Positions 8,142-15,995 of a DNA stretch of 64,000 bases are shown one piece after another. The translations under genes and the position numbers were made by a program. This DNA comes from Methylobacterium frigidaeris. Its GTDB lineage: Bacteria; Pseudomonadota; Alphaproteobacteria; Rhizobiales; Beijerinckiaceae. Positions within the stretch are counted from its first letter, which is position 1. Every line of letters starts with the position of its first letter. The notes beneath the pieces were generated by a model that searched no databases, had not been told where the DNA came from, and saw only the letters and a program-made list of their open reading frames with translations. The stretch lies in NCBI RefSeq assembly GCF_022179185.1, contig NZ_BPQJ01000006.1, positions 1 through 64,000 of the forward strand, read 5' to 3'.

Positions 8142-8527
8142 GATGCCCGTCCGAGAATGAGGGAGCGGCATCCGGCCGCCGTCCGACTGAGCGCCCATGT
8201 CATCCCATCCGCGACCTCATCCTCAGGTGCGACCAACGGGAGCCTCGAAGGAGGGCTCCAGAAGTCTCTGGGATCTCTGGGGTCCTCCTTCGAGGCTCGC
8301 TGACGCTCGCACCTGAGGATGAGGTCGTGGATGGGAAGTCGCCTGTCCGGCGCCGGTTGATACGACCGATCGAGCGAGACCCGCGTGGTCAACGATTGAA
8401 GCAAGAGAATGCGTCCCTGGATTTGGTCTTGAATTCGCAAGATCCCGGCACGCCCGTCCGGCGCCAAAGCAGCGGCCTCGCCGCACGGAAGGGCCCAGAT
8501 CTCCTCAGGCGTCATGTCTTCTGTCAT
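8138..8527 (-). CDS. Doubtful hypothetical gene whose 3' half is a palindromic repeat
   Basis: A 129-residue frame starting MTEDMTPEEIWALP. The first 60 or so residues (to QPAPDRRLP) look like ordinary protein, with ILRIQDQIQGRILLLQSL, but match no family I know. From about residue 64 on, the translation is simply the dispersed palindrome at 8203-8336 read through in frame, so the original 3' end may have been replaced. Its TGA overlaps the gpsA ATG, which would allow translational coupling. It begins 11 bases after a degenerate antitoxin-like frame. It may be a remnant, not a working gene. Confidence 0.35.
   Translation of the reverse strand: MTEDMTPEEIWALPCGEAAALAPDGRAGILRIQDQIQGRILLLQSLTTRVSLDRSYQPAPDRRLPIHDLILRCERQRASKEDPRDPRDFWSPPSRLPLVAPEDEVADGMTWALSRTAAGCRSLILGRAS
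8203..8336. repeat. Dispersed palindromic repeat, family A, copy 1
   Basis: Outer arms of 30 bases (8203-8232 and 8307-8336) match with one mismatch. Inside lies a perfect 14-base pair of arms (8241-8254 and 8284-8297, AGCCTCGAAGGAGG). A second, diverged copy with the same CCTCATCCT and GCCTCGAAGGAG cores lies at 17882-18004. The element is non-coding and would fold into a long hairpin in RNA. Confidence 0.85.
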
Positions 8528-8538
8528 GGTGGCACCGG

Positions 8539-8658
8539 TCAGCGCTCCGTGTCGGACGAGTTGGCATCGATGAAGTCCTGATCGTCCTGCGCCTGCCGCT
8601 GCGCTTCGCATCGGAAGGCCGGTGCGCACCCATCCGGTACAAGGGTCCCGATGCGCCG
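8539..8658 (-). pseudogene. Degenerate MazE-like (DUF3018) antitoxin remnant
   Basis: The last 39 codons of a minus-strand frame read LVPDGCAPAFRCEAQRQ then DDQDFIDANSS. Alphaproteobacterial MazE-family antitoxins of the DUF3018 type carry WVPDxRAPxFxxEARRQS, then about 12 residues, then DDQAFIDAxSD. Here the stretch between RRQ and DDQ is missing and no proper N-terminus with the RPVQxWVPD lead can be read. No MazF-like toxin follows. I take this as the eroded 3' end of an antitoxin gene. The match is from memory of the family. Confidence 0.4.
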
Positions 8659-8822
8659 CTGATCCGGAGCAGCATCCGCCCGGCTGCTCGGTCTCGACGC
8701 CTTCGGCTGGGTCCGCTGTCCAGGCTCCCCATCATGCATCCGGGCCTCGTCGGACAGAGCGGCACCCGGCTCACCGCGAGGAGCACCGGGAACGAGACGT
8801 CCGAGCCCGACGCGAGCGACCT

Positions 8823-9740
8823 CTATTCTAGGCGAGCGTCGCCCGGCCCGCCACCGTCGAGGAAATCCGCCGCCGCCAGCCGATACAGCCTGTGCGGCCG
8901 TAACGCATGACCCTCGGGCAGGCCGGGATGCTCGAAACCGCCAACCTCGCTCATGCCGAGGCGCTCCATCACCCGCCGCGAGGGCGCGTTCACGTCGGCC
9001 GTGTAGGCGACGACCTCGGTGAGCGCGCAGCGGGAGAAGACGTCGGCCAGCGCCAGACGGGCGCCGCGCACGGCGAAGCCCCGGCCCCAGGCGGGCCAGG
9101 CGAGCCGCCAGCCGATCTCGACGAGCCCCGTCGCATCGAGGCCGGTCTCCTGGCCGATCAGAGGCCCGAGGGGCAGCGGCCGCGCCGGGCGCCAGCAGCC
9201 GACGAAGCCGACGAATCCCTCGGGCGCCTCGACGACCCAGGGGCCGAACCCGTCCTCGTCGAAGCGGCGGGCCAGGGCCCGGGCCTCGGCCTGGCTCTCG
9301 CGGGCGGTCTTGGGAGCGGGAAAGAACCGCATCACCTCGGGGTCGGCGCAGAGCGCCGCGAACGGCTCGTCGTCGGCGAGTTGCCAGCGCCGCAGGGAGA
9401 AGCCGTCGCCGGGCAGGCACGCGGGCGGCGGCGGCACCCGGCGCTTGCGACGCCACAGCAGCGAGCGGTGGTTGAGCAGAGCGAGGTCCTGCCGGCCGGC
9501 CAGCACCGCCTCGCCGAGGCTCACCGCGAGCGCCAGGCGCTCGGGGGGCATGTTGGCCCAGGCGGGCGGGGCCACGCTCTCGCGCCAGGGCCCGCCGCAG
9601 GCATTGTCGAGCAGGATGCGGGCGAAGCAGTGATTGCGCGACACCGGCCAGTCCGGATGCTGAGCAGCCGCGGCGGGCAGGCGCTCGTCGACCAGGGCCC
9701 GCCAGCGGCGCTGCTGCGCCTCGGCTTCCGCGGGGGTCAT
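8823..9740 (-). CDS. GNAT acetyltransferase with an extra N-terminal domain
   Basis: A 305-residue protein. Residues about 108-290 form a RimJ/RimL-type GNAT domain: [27 protein letters not shown] at its start, [11 protein letters not shown], then [20 protein letters not shown], the acetyl-CoA-binding strand and loop, and [14 protein letters not shown]. Such enzymes acetylate amino groups; the substrate cannot be told. Residues 1-95 (with [19 protein letters not shown] and [13 protein letters not shown]) are a separate helical part seen with GNAT domains in related bacteria, of unknown role. The ATG overlaps the tsaD stop as ATGA, so it is translationally coupled to tsaD. RimI, the usual GNAT partner near tsaD, is a different subfamily. 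Confidence 0.85.
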   Translation of the reverse strand: MTPAEAEAQQRRWRALVDERLPAAAAQHPDWPVSRNHCFARILLDNACGGPWRESVAPPAWANMPPERLALAVSLGEAVLAGRQDLALLNHRSLLWRRKRRVPPPPACLPGDGFSLRRWQLADDEPFAALCADPEVMRFFPAPKTARESQAEARALARRFDEDGFGPWVVEAPEGFVGFVGCWRPARPLPLGPLIGQETGLDATGLVEIGWRLAWPAWGRGFAVRGARLALADVFSRCALTEVVAYTADVNAPSRRVMERLGMSEVGGFEHPGLPEGHALRPHRLYRLAAADFLDGGGPGDARLE

Positions 9741-10813
9741 CCGGCGGTGGTCTGGGCTTGGGCACCGTCCTTGGCGAGATCCTTGGCTTGCGCGAAGGGC
9801 CAGCGCGGCCGGGCCGGCGCCGTGATGTCGTCGGTGAGGCCGAGCCGCAGGCGCTCGATGCCGGCCCAGGCGATCATCGCGCCGTTGTCGCCGCAGAGCG
9901 GCAGGGGCGGCGCGACGAGCGGCAGCCCGGCCTCGCCGGCCTGGTGGGCGAGCGCGCGCCGCAGGGCGCCGTTCGCCGCGACGCCGCCGGCCGCCACGAG
10001 CGCGGTCGGATGGCCGGCGACGGCGCCGAAATCGCGCAACGCCACCCGCACCCGGTCGACCACCACGTCGACGACCGCCGCCTGGAAGCTGGCGCAGAGA
10101 TCGGCGACGTCCTGGTTGGTGAGCGGCGCGATGCGCTCGGCCTCGATCCGCAGCGCGGTCTTGAGGCCGGACAGGGAAAAGTTCGGCTCGCGCCGGCCGA
10201 GCATCGGCCGCGGCAGGGCGAAGCGTTCCGGGTTGCCGCTCTCGGCGGCGCGCTCGACCTCCGGCCCGCCCGGATAGGCGAGGCCCAGCAGCTTCGCCAC
10301 CTTGTCGAAGGCCTCGCCGATGGCGTCGTCGATGGTGCCACCGAGGCGCACGTACTCGCCGACCCCCTTGACCGCCACGAGCTGCGTGTGGCCGCCGGAG
10401 GCGAGCAGCAGCAGATACGGGAAGGCGAGGCCGTCGGTGAGACGGGCGGTGAGGGCGTGGGCCTCGAGGTGGTTGACGGCGATGAGGGGCTTCCGCGCCA
10501 CCAGCGCCAGGGTCTTTCCGGTCACGAGGCCGACCAGCACGCCGCCGATCAGCCCCGGCCCCGCCGCCACCGCGATGCCGTCGAGGTCGGACAGCCCCAT
10601 CCCGGCATTATCCAGCGCCCGGGCGACGAGCCGGTCCAGCACCTCGACATGGGCGCGGGCGGCGATCTCCGGCACCACCCCGCCATAGGCGGCGTGCTCG
10701 GCGATCTGGCTCAGCACCTCGTTGGAGCGGATCGCGCCGCGCCCGTCCTCCTCCACCGTCACGATCGCGGCCGCGGTCTCGTCGCAGGTGGTCTCGATCC
10801 CGAGGACGTTCAT
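9737..10813 (-). CDS. tsaD: tRNA N6-adenosine threonylcarbamoyltransferase
   Basis: Transfers the threonylcarbamoyl group from TC-AMP to A37 of tRNAs that read ANN codons, acting with TsaB and TsaE. The start [16 protein letters not shown] gives 358 residues, typical for the family. The metal-binding HLEAH is at residues 115-119. [12 protein letters not shown] and [21 protein letters not shown] follow, then the C-terminal ASHKD-fold motifs [12 protein letters not shown] and [13 protein letters not shown]. The gene is divergent from hemD with about 100 bp between them, and the GNAT gene overlaps its stop. Confidence 0.97.
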   Translation of the reverse strand: MNVLGIETTCDETAAAIVTVEEDGRGAIRSNEVLSQIAEHAAYGGVVPEIAARAHVEVLDRLVARALDNAGMGLSDLDGIAVAAGPGLIGGVLVGLVTGKTLALVARKPLIAVNHLEAHALTARLTDGLAFPYLLLLASGGHTQLVAVKGVGEYVRLGGTIDDAIGEAFDKVAKLLGLAYPGGPEVERAAESGNPERFALPRPMLGRREPNFSLSGLKTALRIEAERIAPLTNQDVADLCASFQAAVVDVVVDRVRVALRDFGAVAGHPTALVAAGGVAANGALRRALAHQAGEAGLPLVAPPLPLCGDNGAMIAWAGIERLRLGLTDDITAPARPRWPFAQAKDLAKDGAQAQTTAG

Positions 10814-10912
10814 GGTGTGGGCATGGTCTCGCGAGGGGGCTGGCACGCCGCGCGGCGGCCGGTATGGTGCCCTCCAGATAACCCGCCGGCGCAGGGTCGG
10901 CAAAGGGGTCGG

Positions 10913-11746
10913 ATGCATGAGGAAGGGTGCGTGACGCGGGCGAAGGAGTGCGGGACCGCCCTCAGGGTCTGGGTCGCGCGGCCGCTGCCGGCCGGCGCGC
11001 GCACGGCCGAGCGCGTCGCGGACCTCGGCCATCGCCCGCTCCTCGCCCCGGTCCTCGACCTGGCCCTCAGCGGCGCCCCGGCCCCGGAGGGCCCGTTCGA
11101 CGCCCTGGTCCTGACGAGCGCGAGCGCGGTGCCGGCTCTGGCGGGCTCCCCCCTCGCGGCGCTTCCGGCCTATTGCGTCGGCGCCCGCACGGCCTGTGCC
11201 GCGCGGGCGGCGGGGCTCGGGCCCGTCCACGAGGCCGGGGGCGACGCCCTGGCCCTCGCCGACCTGATCGGCCGCGCCCTGCCGCGGGGCGCGCGCCTCC
11301 TCCACGCCGCCGGGCGCGAGCGCAAGGACGAGCCGGGCGACACGCTGGCCGCCCGCGGCTACCGGCTGACGGTCTGGGTCGCCTACGCGGCCCGGGCCCT
11401 GCCGGCCCTGCCGGAGCCGGTGGCGGAGGCCTTGGGGGGCGACAGCCTCGACGCGGCCCTGCACTATTCCCGGCGCAGCGCCGCGACGGCGCTGGGCCTC
11501 GCCCGGGCGGCGGGGCGGGAGGAGGCGTTTCGACGCGTGGCGCATCATTGCCTGTCGGCGGACGTGGCCGCGCCCCTGGTCGCGGCCGGGATCCTGTCCC
11601 ATGTCGTCGCGGCGCGGCCGGACGAGGACGCCCTCCTGGCAGGCTTACGCCCGGACGGCTTGCTCTCGGACGGCCCGCGACCCATTCCACCGGACAGTGA
11701 CGCAGAGGCGTCGCCGGCCCTTCGCCCGGGCCGGGAGCGATGCTAA
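10913..11746 (+). CDS. hemD: Uroporphyrinogen-III synthase
   Basis: Closes and inverts ring D of hydroxymethylbilane to give uroporphyrinogen III, the branch point to heme, siroheme and cobalamin. It is a diverged Hem[20 protein letters not shown] at the N-terminus, [15 protein letters not shown] in the first lobe, [22 protein letters not shown] in the hinge region and [13 protein letters not shown] in the second lobe. Two starts compete: ATG 10913 after AAAGGGG, and GTG 10931 after AGGAAGG at good spacing; the latter shortens the protein by six residues. It is first in the hemD-mic60-hemY set. The usual partner hemC is not next to it. Confidence 0.85.
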   Translation: MHEEGCVTRAKECGTALRVWVARPLPAGARTAERVADLGHRPLLAPVLDLALSGAPAPEGPFDALVLTSASAVPALAGSPLAALPAYCVGARTACAARAAGLGPVHEAGGDALALADLIGRALPRGARLLHAAGRERKDEPGDTLAARGYRLTVWVAYAARALPALPEPVAEALGGDSLDAALHYSRRSAATALGLARAAGREEAFRRVAHHCLSADVAAPLVAAGILSHVVAARPDEDALLAGLRPDGLLSDGPRPIPPDSDAEASPALRPGRERC

Positions 11747-11867
11747 GGGACGATCAACCAGTGCGCGGCCCGGGCGGGATCCTGCCCCGCGGTCGCGCTC
11801 ACGCCGAGCCGAACAGGCCGCCTTCCGGCGCGCCCCGGCTCGGACCCACAGGTGAGGATCTTCGGCC

Positions 11868-14132
11868 GTGACCCCATCCGACAAGGACCAGAAGGATTCG
11901 CGCAACCGTCCGGGCGGGCGCGGCGGCAACCCGGCGGATGGGCCGATCATCGACCTGAAGGCCACCCGGGTCGCCGACGCGCCCAAGACCGAGCCGGGCA
12001 AGACCGAGCCGGCGAAACCGGCCGAAGCGGCCAAGGATGCTGCCAAGGATGCCGCGAAGACCGACGCGCCGAAGCCCGGCGTGACCGGCGCGGCTCCGAA
12101 GCCCGGCGAGCCGCCGAAATCCGCCGAGGTGAAGCCGGGGGACGCGCCGAAGCCCGGCATGACCGGTGCGGCGTCCGGCCAGGCCCCGGCACCCGGCGCC
12201 TCGGCGCCGAAGCCGGCCGGCGGCACGCCCGCGTCCGCGACGCCGTCCCCGACGGGAGGTGCCCCGAAGCCTGCGGCCGGCGCGGTGGTGACGGGTCCCG
12301 GAAGCGGCCCGCTGAAGGTCGGGGATGCCAAGCCAGGTGACGTCAAGCCCGGCACGCCGGTGACCGGCGGTACCGGCAGCAAGCCGCCGGAGACGGGCAG
12401 GCCCCTGGATTCCAAGGCGTCCGACACCAAGCCCCTGGAGACGAAATCCCTGGCCGCCGGCACCGGGGCGACGTCGGGCGCCACCTCGGCGGGCTCGGGT
12501 CCGAACCCGGCGAGCCCGGCCGGCGCGACGCTGTCGACGGTGCCCAAGACCGGCCCGCAAGCGACCGGCCCACAAGCGACTGGCCCGCAAGCCGGAGCGA
12601 CGACGGGCGCCGGCGCGACACCGCCGAAGGATGCGCCAAAGCCCGAGGCCGCCCGGACCGCCAGCGCGATCCCGGCCTCCGCGGCGGCCCCGCAGGCCCG
12701 CTCCGGCGCCGGATTCGGCTCGCTGCTGGCCGCCTCGCTCCTCGGCGGCGTGGTCGGGGCGGGCCTCCTCTACGGCGTGACGACCTACGGCCCGGCCTAC
12801 GGCATCAACCTGCCGAAGCCCGCGACGCCCGAGACCGATGCGGCCGGCACGGTGCCGCTGGAGCAGCGCTTGGCCGATCTGGCGCCGCGCGACAGCGTCC
12901 AGGCCCTCGACCGCCGCATCGCCTCGCTCGAGACGACCCTCCGCCCGCTGCCCGACGCGGTGCGCGCGGCCGACGCCGCGGCCAAGACCGCGGGCCAGCG
13001 CGCCGACGAGGCCCTGCGCAAGGCCGAGGCGGCGCCCGCCCAAGCCTCGGGTCAACAAGCCTCGGGTCAACAAGCCTCGGGTCAACCTGCGACCAGCCAG
13101 GCGGCGCCGGCGACCCAGGCCCCGACGCAGGCCGCGAACCAGCCTTCCGGTGCCGGCATCGACCCGGCCCGCCTCCAGGGCATCGAGAAGCAGCTCGCCG
13201 ACCTCCAGGGCCGGACGGGCGGCGATGCCGGTCTGCGCCAGCGGGTCGACGGCCTCGCCCAGGCAGTGACGGCGCTTCAGGGCCGCGGCGACGGCGCCGA
13301 CCTGCGCGGCCGCCTCGACGGGCTCGACAAGGGGCTGAAGGCGCTCCAGGCCGATCTCGGCACCCGCGCGGCGGCCGAGGAGCAGGCCGACAAGGCGCTG
13401 GGCCAGCGCCTCGACGAATTGCGCCAGGCGCTCGACGGCCGGGCGAAGGCCGCCGACCAGCGCTTCGACGCGCTCCAGCAATCCGTCGAGGCTCGCACCA
13501 AGACCGTCGACCAGCGCCTCGCCGACCTCGCCAAGGCGGTCGAGGGCCGGGCCGAGGCGAGCAGCGTCCAGGCGGCGCTCCGGGTGGTGGCGTCCGACCG
13601 GATCGCCAGCGCTCTCGCCTCCGGCGCGCCCTATTCCGACGCGCTGGCGACCCTGAAGCAGCTCGATCCCGGCCAAGCCGGGGCGCTCGCGCCGCTGGAG
13701 CCCTTCGCCCAGAGCGGTGCGCCGACCGCCGCCTCGCTCGCCCAGAGCTTCCAGCCCGTCGCCGCCAAGCTGAACGCGGCGGCCCTGGCCGCCCGGCAGC
13801 GGGCGGTGGCCGAGCGCGGCAGCATCACCGACCGGCTGACCAGCATGGCCGAATCGATCGTCTCGGTGCGCAAGGTCGGGACCGAGGCCGCGGCCCCGGC
13901 GGCGAGCAACGCCACCGACCCGACCGAGGCGGGCGTCGCCAGGATCCAGGACGCGCTCGCCCGCGGTGCAGTGGCGGAGGCGGCGCAAGCCTTCGACGCC
14001 CTGCCGGAGCAGGCCCGCCAGGAGGCCGCGGAGTTCGGCAAGCGCCTGAAGGCCCGCGCCGCGGCCGGCGAGGCCGCCCGGGCGCGGCTCGCCGCCTCCT
14101 TCGCGGCCCTCCAGGGGCCCGCGACCCGCTGA
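11868..14132 (+). CDS. Mic60/mitofilin-like inner-membrane protein
   Basis: A 754-residue protein with a GTG start, GAGGA upstream. Residues 1-280 are a low-complexity Pro/Ala/Lys/Gly region; one transmembrane segment follows (LLAASLLGGVVGAGLLYGV, about 283-302), then a long coiled coil (about 325-590, with repeated LDxRxxxL/QRLxELRQAL heptads) and a C-terminal helical domain (about 600-750) that fits the mitofilin signature. The position between hemD and hemY is the hallmark of alphaproteobacterial Mic60, thought to shape inner-membrane invaginations; the C-terminal part would lie in the periplasm. Two in-frame 15-bp DNA repeats (12552-12593 and 13041-13085) lengthen disordered stretches. 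Assignment is by architecture and synteny. Confidence 0.85.
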   Translation: MTPSDKDQKDSRNRPGGRGGNPADGPIIDLKATRVADAPKTEPGKTEPAKPAEAAKDAAKDAAKTDAPKPGVTGAAPKPGEPPKSAEVKPGDAPKPGMTGAASGQAPAPGASAPKPAGGTPASATPSPTGGAPKPAAGAVVTGPGSGPLKVGDAKPGDVKPGTPVTGGTGSKPPETGRPLDSKASDTKPLETKSLAAGTGATSGATSAGSGPNPASPAGATLSTVPKTGPQATGPQATGPQAGATTGAGATPPKDAPKPEAARTASAIPASAAAPQARSGAGFGSLLAASLLGGVVGAGLLYGVTTYGPAYGINLPKPATPETDAAGTVPLEQRLADLAPRDSVQALDRRIASLETTLRPLPDAVRAADAAAKTAGQRADEALRKAEAAPAQASGQQASGQQASGQPATSQAAPATQAPTQAANQPSGAGIDPARLQGIEKQLADLQGRTGGDAGLRQRVDGLAQAVTALQGRGDGADLRGRLDGLDKGLKALQADLGTRAAAEEQADKALGQRLDELRQALDGRAKAADQRFDALQQSVEARTKTVDQRLADLAKAVEGRAEASSVQAALRVVASDRIASALASGAPYSDALATLKQLDPGQAGALAPLEPFAQSGAPTAASLAQSFQPVAAKLNAAALAARQRAVAERGSITDRLTSMAESIVSVRKVGTEAAAPAASNATDPTEAGVARIQDALARGAVAEAAQAFDALPEQARQEAAEFGKRLKARAAAGEAARARLAASFAALQGPATR
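13041..13085 (+). repeat. Three perfect 15-bp tandem repeats inside mic60
   Basis: The unit CAAGCCTCGGGTCAA occurs three times without change and encodes QASGQ units just before the main coiled coil. It is a likely site of slippage that changes linker length without shifting the frame. A related, less perfect run (GPQAT units) is at 12552-12593. Confidence 0.9.
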
Positions 14133-14142
14133 TGCTCAGGCT

Positions 14143-14166
14143 GCGGCCACCCGCCAAGGTGGCTGC
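14143..14166. terminator. Hairpin between mic60 and hemY
   Basis: GCGGCCACC and GGTGGCTGC pair (one G-T) around CGCCAA, about 10 bases after the mic60 stop. Only a weak T-containing stretch follows. It may attenuate transcription into hemY or protect the upstream mRNA. Confidence 0.35.
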
Positions 14167-14279
14167 ATCGTTCATTTCCGGTGCGGCCGCCACGGCGGCC
14201 GCCGTGACCTCCCGGGGCTCGATCGACGCCCCCTCGCGCGCCCGCAGCGGCAGCGCGGCTTTCTGGAGTTGATGGACAG

Positions 14280-15758
14280 ATGTGGCGCGCACTCGCCTTC
14301 CTGGCTCTCCTCGCCCTCGCCGCCTACGGGGCGGTCTGGCTCGCCGACCGGCCCGGCGTGGTCACCGTGACCTGGGGCGGCTACGAGCTGGCGACCAGCC
14401 TCGCGGCGGCGCTCGTCGGCGTGATGGTGCTGGCGGTGGTGCTCGGCTTCATCTGGGCCTTCGCCCGCGGCATCCTGAACCTGCCGGAGCGGCTGACCCT
14501 GTCGAGCCGGCGCCGGCGCCAGGCCCGGGGCTACAACGCGCTCTCGCGCGGCATGGTGGCGGTGGGCTCGGGTGACCCGATCGCGGCGCGCCGCCACGCC
14601 GGCGAGGCCGAGCGCCTGCTCGGCGCCGAGCCGCTCGCCCTGCTGCTGACCGCTCAGGCCGCCCAGATCTCCGGCGACCGCGCCGGGGCCGAGCGCGCCT
14701 TCCGCCGGATGGTCGACGATCCCGAGACCCGGGTGCTCGGCCTGCGCGGCCTGTTCGTCGAGGCCCGGCGCCAGGACGACGAGACCTCGGCCCGCGCCTA
14801 CGCGATCGAGGCCGCCCGCCTCGCCCCGAGCGTGACCTGGGCCAACGAGGCGGTGATGGAGAGCCAGTGCGCCGACCGCGACTGGTCGGGCGCCCTCGAC
14901 ACCGTCTCGCGCCGCGCGGCCCTCGGCCTGTCCGACAAGGCGGCGATGCGCCGCCAGCGCGCGGTGCTGCTGACTGCCAGCGCCCTCGACCTCGAGGCGG
15001 GCGATCCCGAGCGCGCGCTCGCCCAGGCCCGGGAGGCAGTGAAGCTCGCCCCCGACCTGGTGCCGGCGGCGGCCGTGGCCGGGCGGCTCTTCGCCCGCCG
15101 CGGCGACCTCAAGCGCGGCGCGAAGGTGGTCGAGGCGGCCTGGCGCGCCAACCCGCATCCCGACCTCGCCCGGGTCTACCTCGACCTGCGCACCGGTGAT
15201 TCGAGCCGCGACCGGCTCGCCCGCGCCGAGACCCTGGCCCGGATCTCGTCCTGGCACCCGGAGGCGCGCTTCGCCATCGCCCGCGCCGCCCTCGACGCCC
15301 GCGAGTTCGGCCGGGCCCGCGACGTGCTGGCACCGCTGCTGACCGACCAGCCGACCGTGCGCGCCTACGAGCTGATGGCCGAGATCGAGGAGGCCGAGCA
15401 CGGCGCCCAGTCCGGCAAGGCCCGCGAGTGGCAAGCCCGCGCCGCCCGCGCCCCGCGCGACCCGGCCTGGTGCGCCGACGGCCTCGTCACCGACCGCTGG
15501 GCACCGATCTCGCCGGTGAGCGGCCGCCTCGACGCCTTCGTCTGGCAGACCCCGCCCGACCTGCTCGGCCGCGCCCATGCCGGCCCGGCGCACGAGCCCG
15601 ACCCCGCCGCGGTGACGGGCTCGCTCAACGGGTCAGGACCTGCTCCGAAGGCCGGCAACGGCGCCGCCACGATCGGCACGCTGCCCGGCGGCACCGTGAC
15701 CCCGCCGGTGGTGCCGGTGTCGGCGAAGGTGCCGGAGGTGGTCGGGCCGGGGCGCTGA
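14280..15758 (+). CDS. hemY: HemY-type TPR membrane protein of the heme gene cluster
   Basis: A 492-residue protein of the HemY_N family (not protoporphyrinogen oxidase, which shares the symbol in Gram-positives). Residues 1-20 and about 40-64 are two membrane segments (LAFLALLALAAYGAVWLA and AAALVGVMVLAVVLGFIWAF) with the typical GVVTVTWGGYELATSLAAA link. The rest is a series of TPR-like helical repeats (about 90-400) and a disordered Pro/Gly tail. In E. coli HemY is thought to organise heme-pathway enzymes at the membrane. It follows mic60 by 147 bp, in line with the conserved hemD-mic60-hemY order. Confidence 0.85.
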   Translation: MWRALAFLALLALAAYGAVWLADRPGVVTVTWGGYELATSLAAALVGVMVLAVVLGFIWAFARGILNLPERLTLSSRRRRQARGYNALSRGMVAVGSGDPIAARRHAGEAERLLGAEPLALLLTAQAAQISGDRAGAERAFRRMVDDPETRVLGLRGLFVEARRQDDETSARAYAIEAARLAPSVTWANEAVMESQCADRDWSGALDTVSRRAALGLSDKAAMRRQRAVLLTASALDLEAGDPERALAQAREAVKLAPDLVPAAAVAGRLFARRGDLKRGAKVVEAAWRANPHPDLARVYLDLRTGDSSRDRLARAETLARISSWHPEARFAIARAALDAREFGRARDVLAPLLTDQPTVRAYELMAEIEEAEHGAQSGKAREWQARAARAPRDPAWCADGLVTDRWAPISPVSGRLDAFVWQTPPDLLGRAHAGPAHEPDPAAVTGSLNGSGPAPKAGNGAATIGTLPGGTVTPPVVPVSAKVPEVVGPGR

Positions 15759-15808
15759 GCGCAGTGCTGCGGCTCTGACGGTCGGGGTCTGTCCGATCGC
15801 ACCGAAAC

Positions 15809-15858
15809 CCTCTGCATCATCCCGGGGCCGCACAGCGGAGCCCGGGATGATGCAGAGG
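15809..15858. repeat. Dispersed palindromic repeat, family B, copy 1
   Basis: Perfect 18-base arms (15809-15826 and 15841-15858, CCTCTGCATCATCCCGGG) flank a 14-base loop with GCCGC and GCGG. It follows hemY by 50 bp and could end its transcript. Related copies are near 15922, 42143 and 57288. Confidence 0.85.
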
Positions 15859-15921
15859 CACTGAGGGTCCTTCAGAAAGACTGGCCGCGTTCCGCCTCGT
15901 TCCTTGTCACCTGCACGTCTG

Positions 15922-15965
15922 GATCCCGGGCTTCGCTTGCGCGGCCCCGGGATAACGCAGAGGGT
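15922..15965. repeat. Dispersed palindromic repeat, family B, copy 2 (inverted)
   Basis: GGATCCCGGGCTTCGC with GCGGCCCCGGGATAACGCAGAGG aligns to the reverse complement of the copy at 15809-15858, about 65 bp away. The two lie head to head between hemY and the convergent ABC transporter operon. Confidence 0.75.
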
Positions 15966-15995
15966 ATCAGAGCCCCGAGCGGGCTGCGCCAGCGC

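Noticed and set aside
14280..15758. Reading hemY as protoporphyrinogen oxidase
   Set aside because: The protein has two N-terminal membrane segments and TPR-like repeats and no FAD-binding GxGxxG, so it is the HemY_N type.
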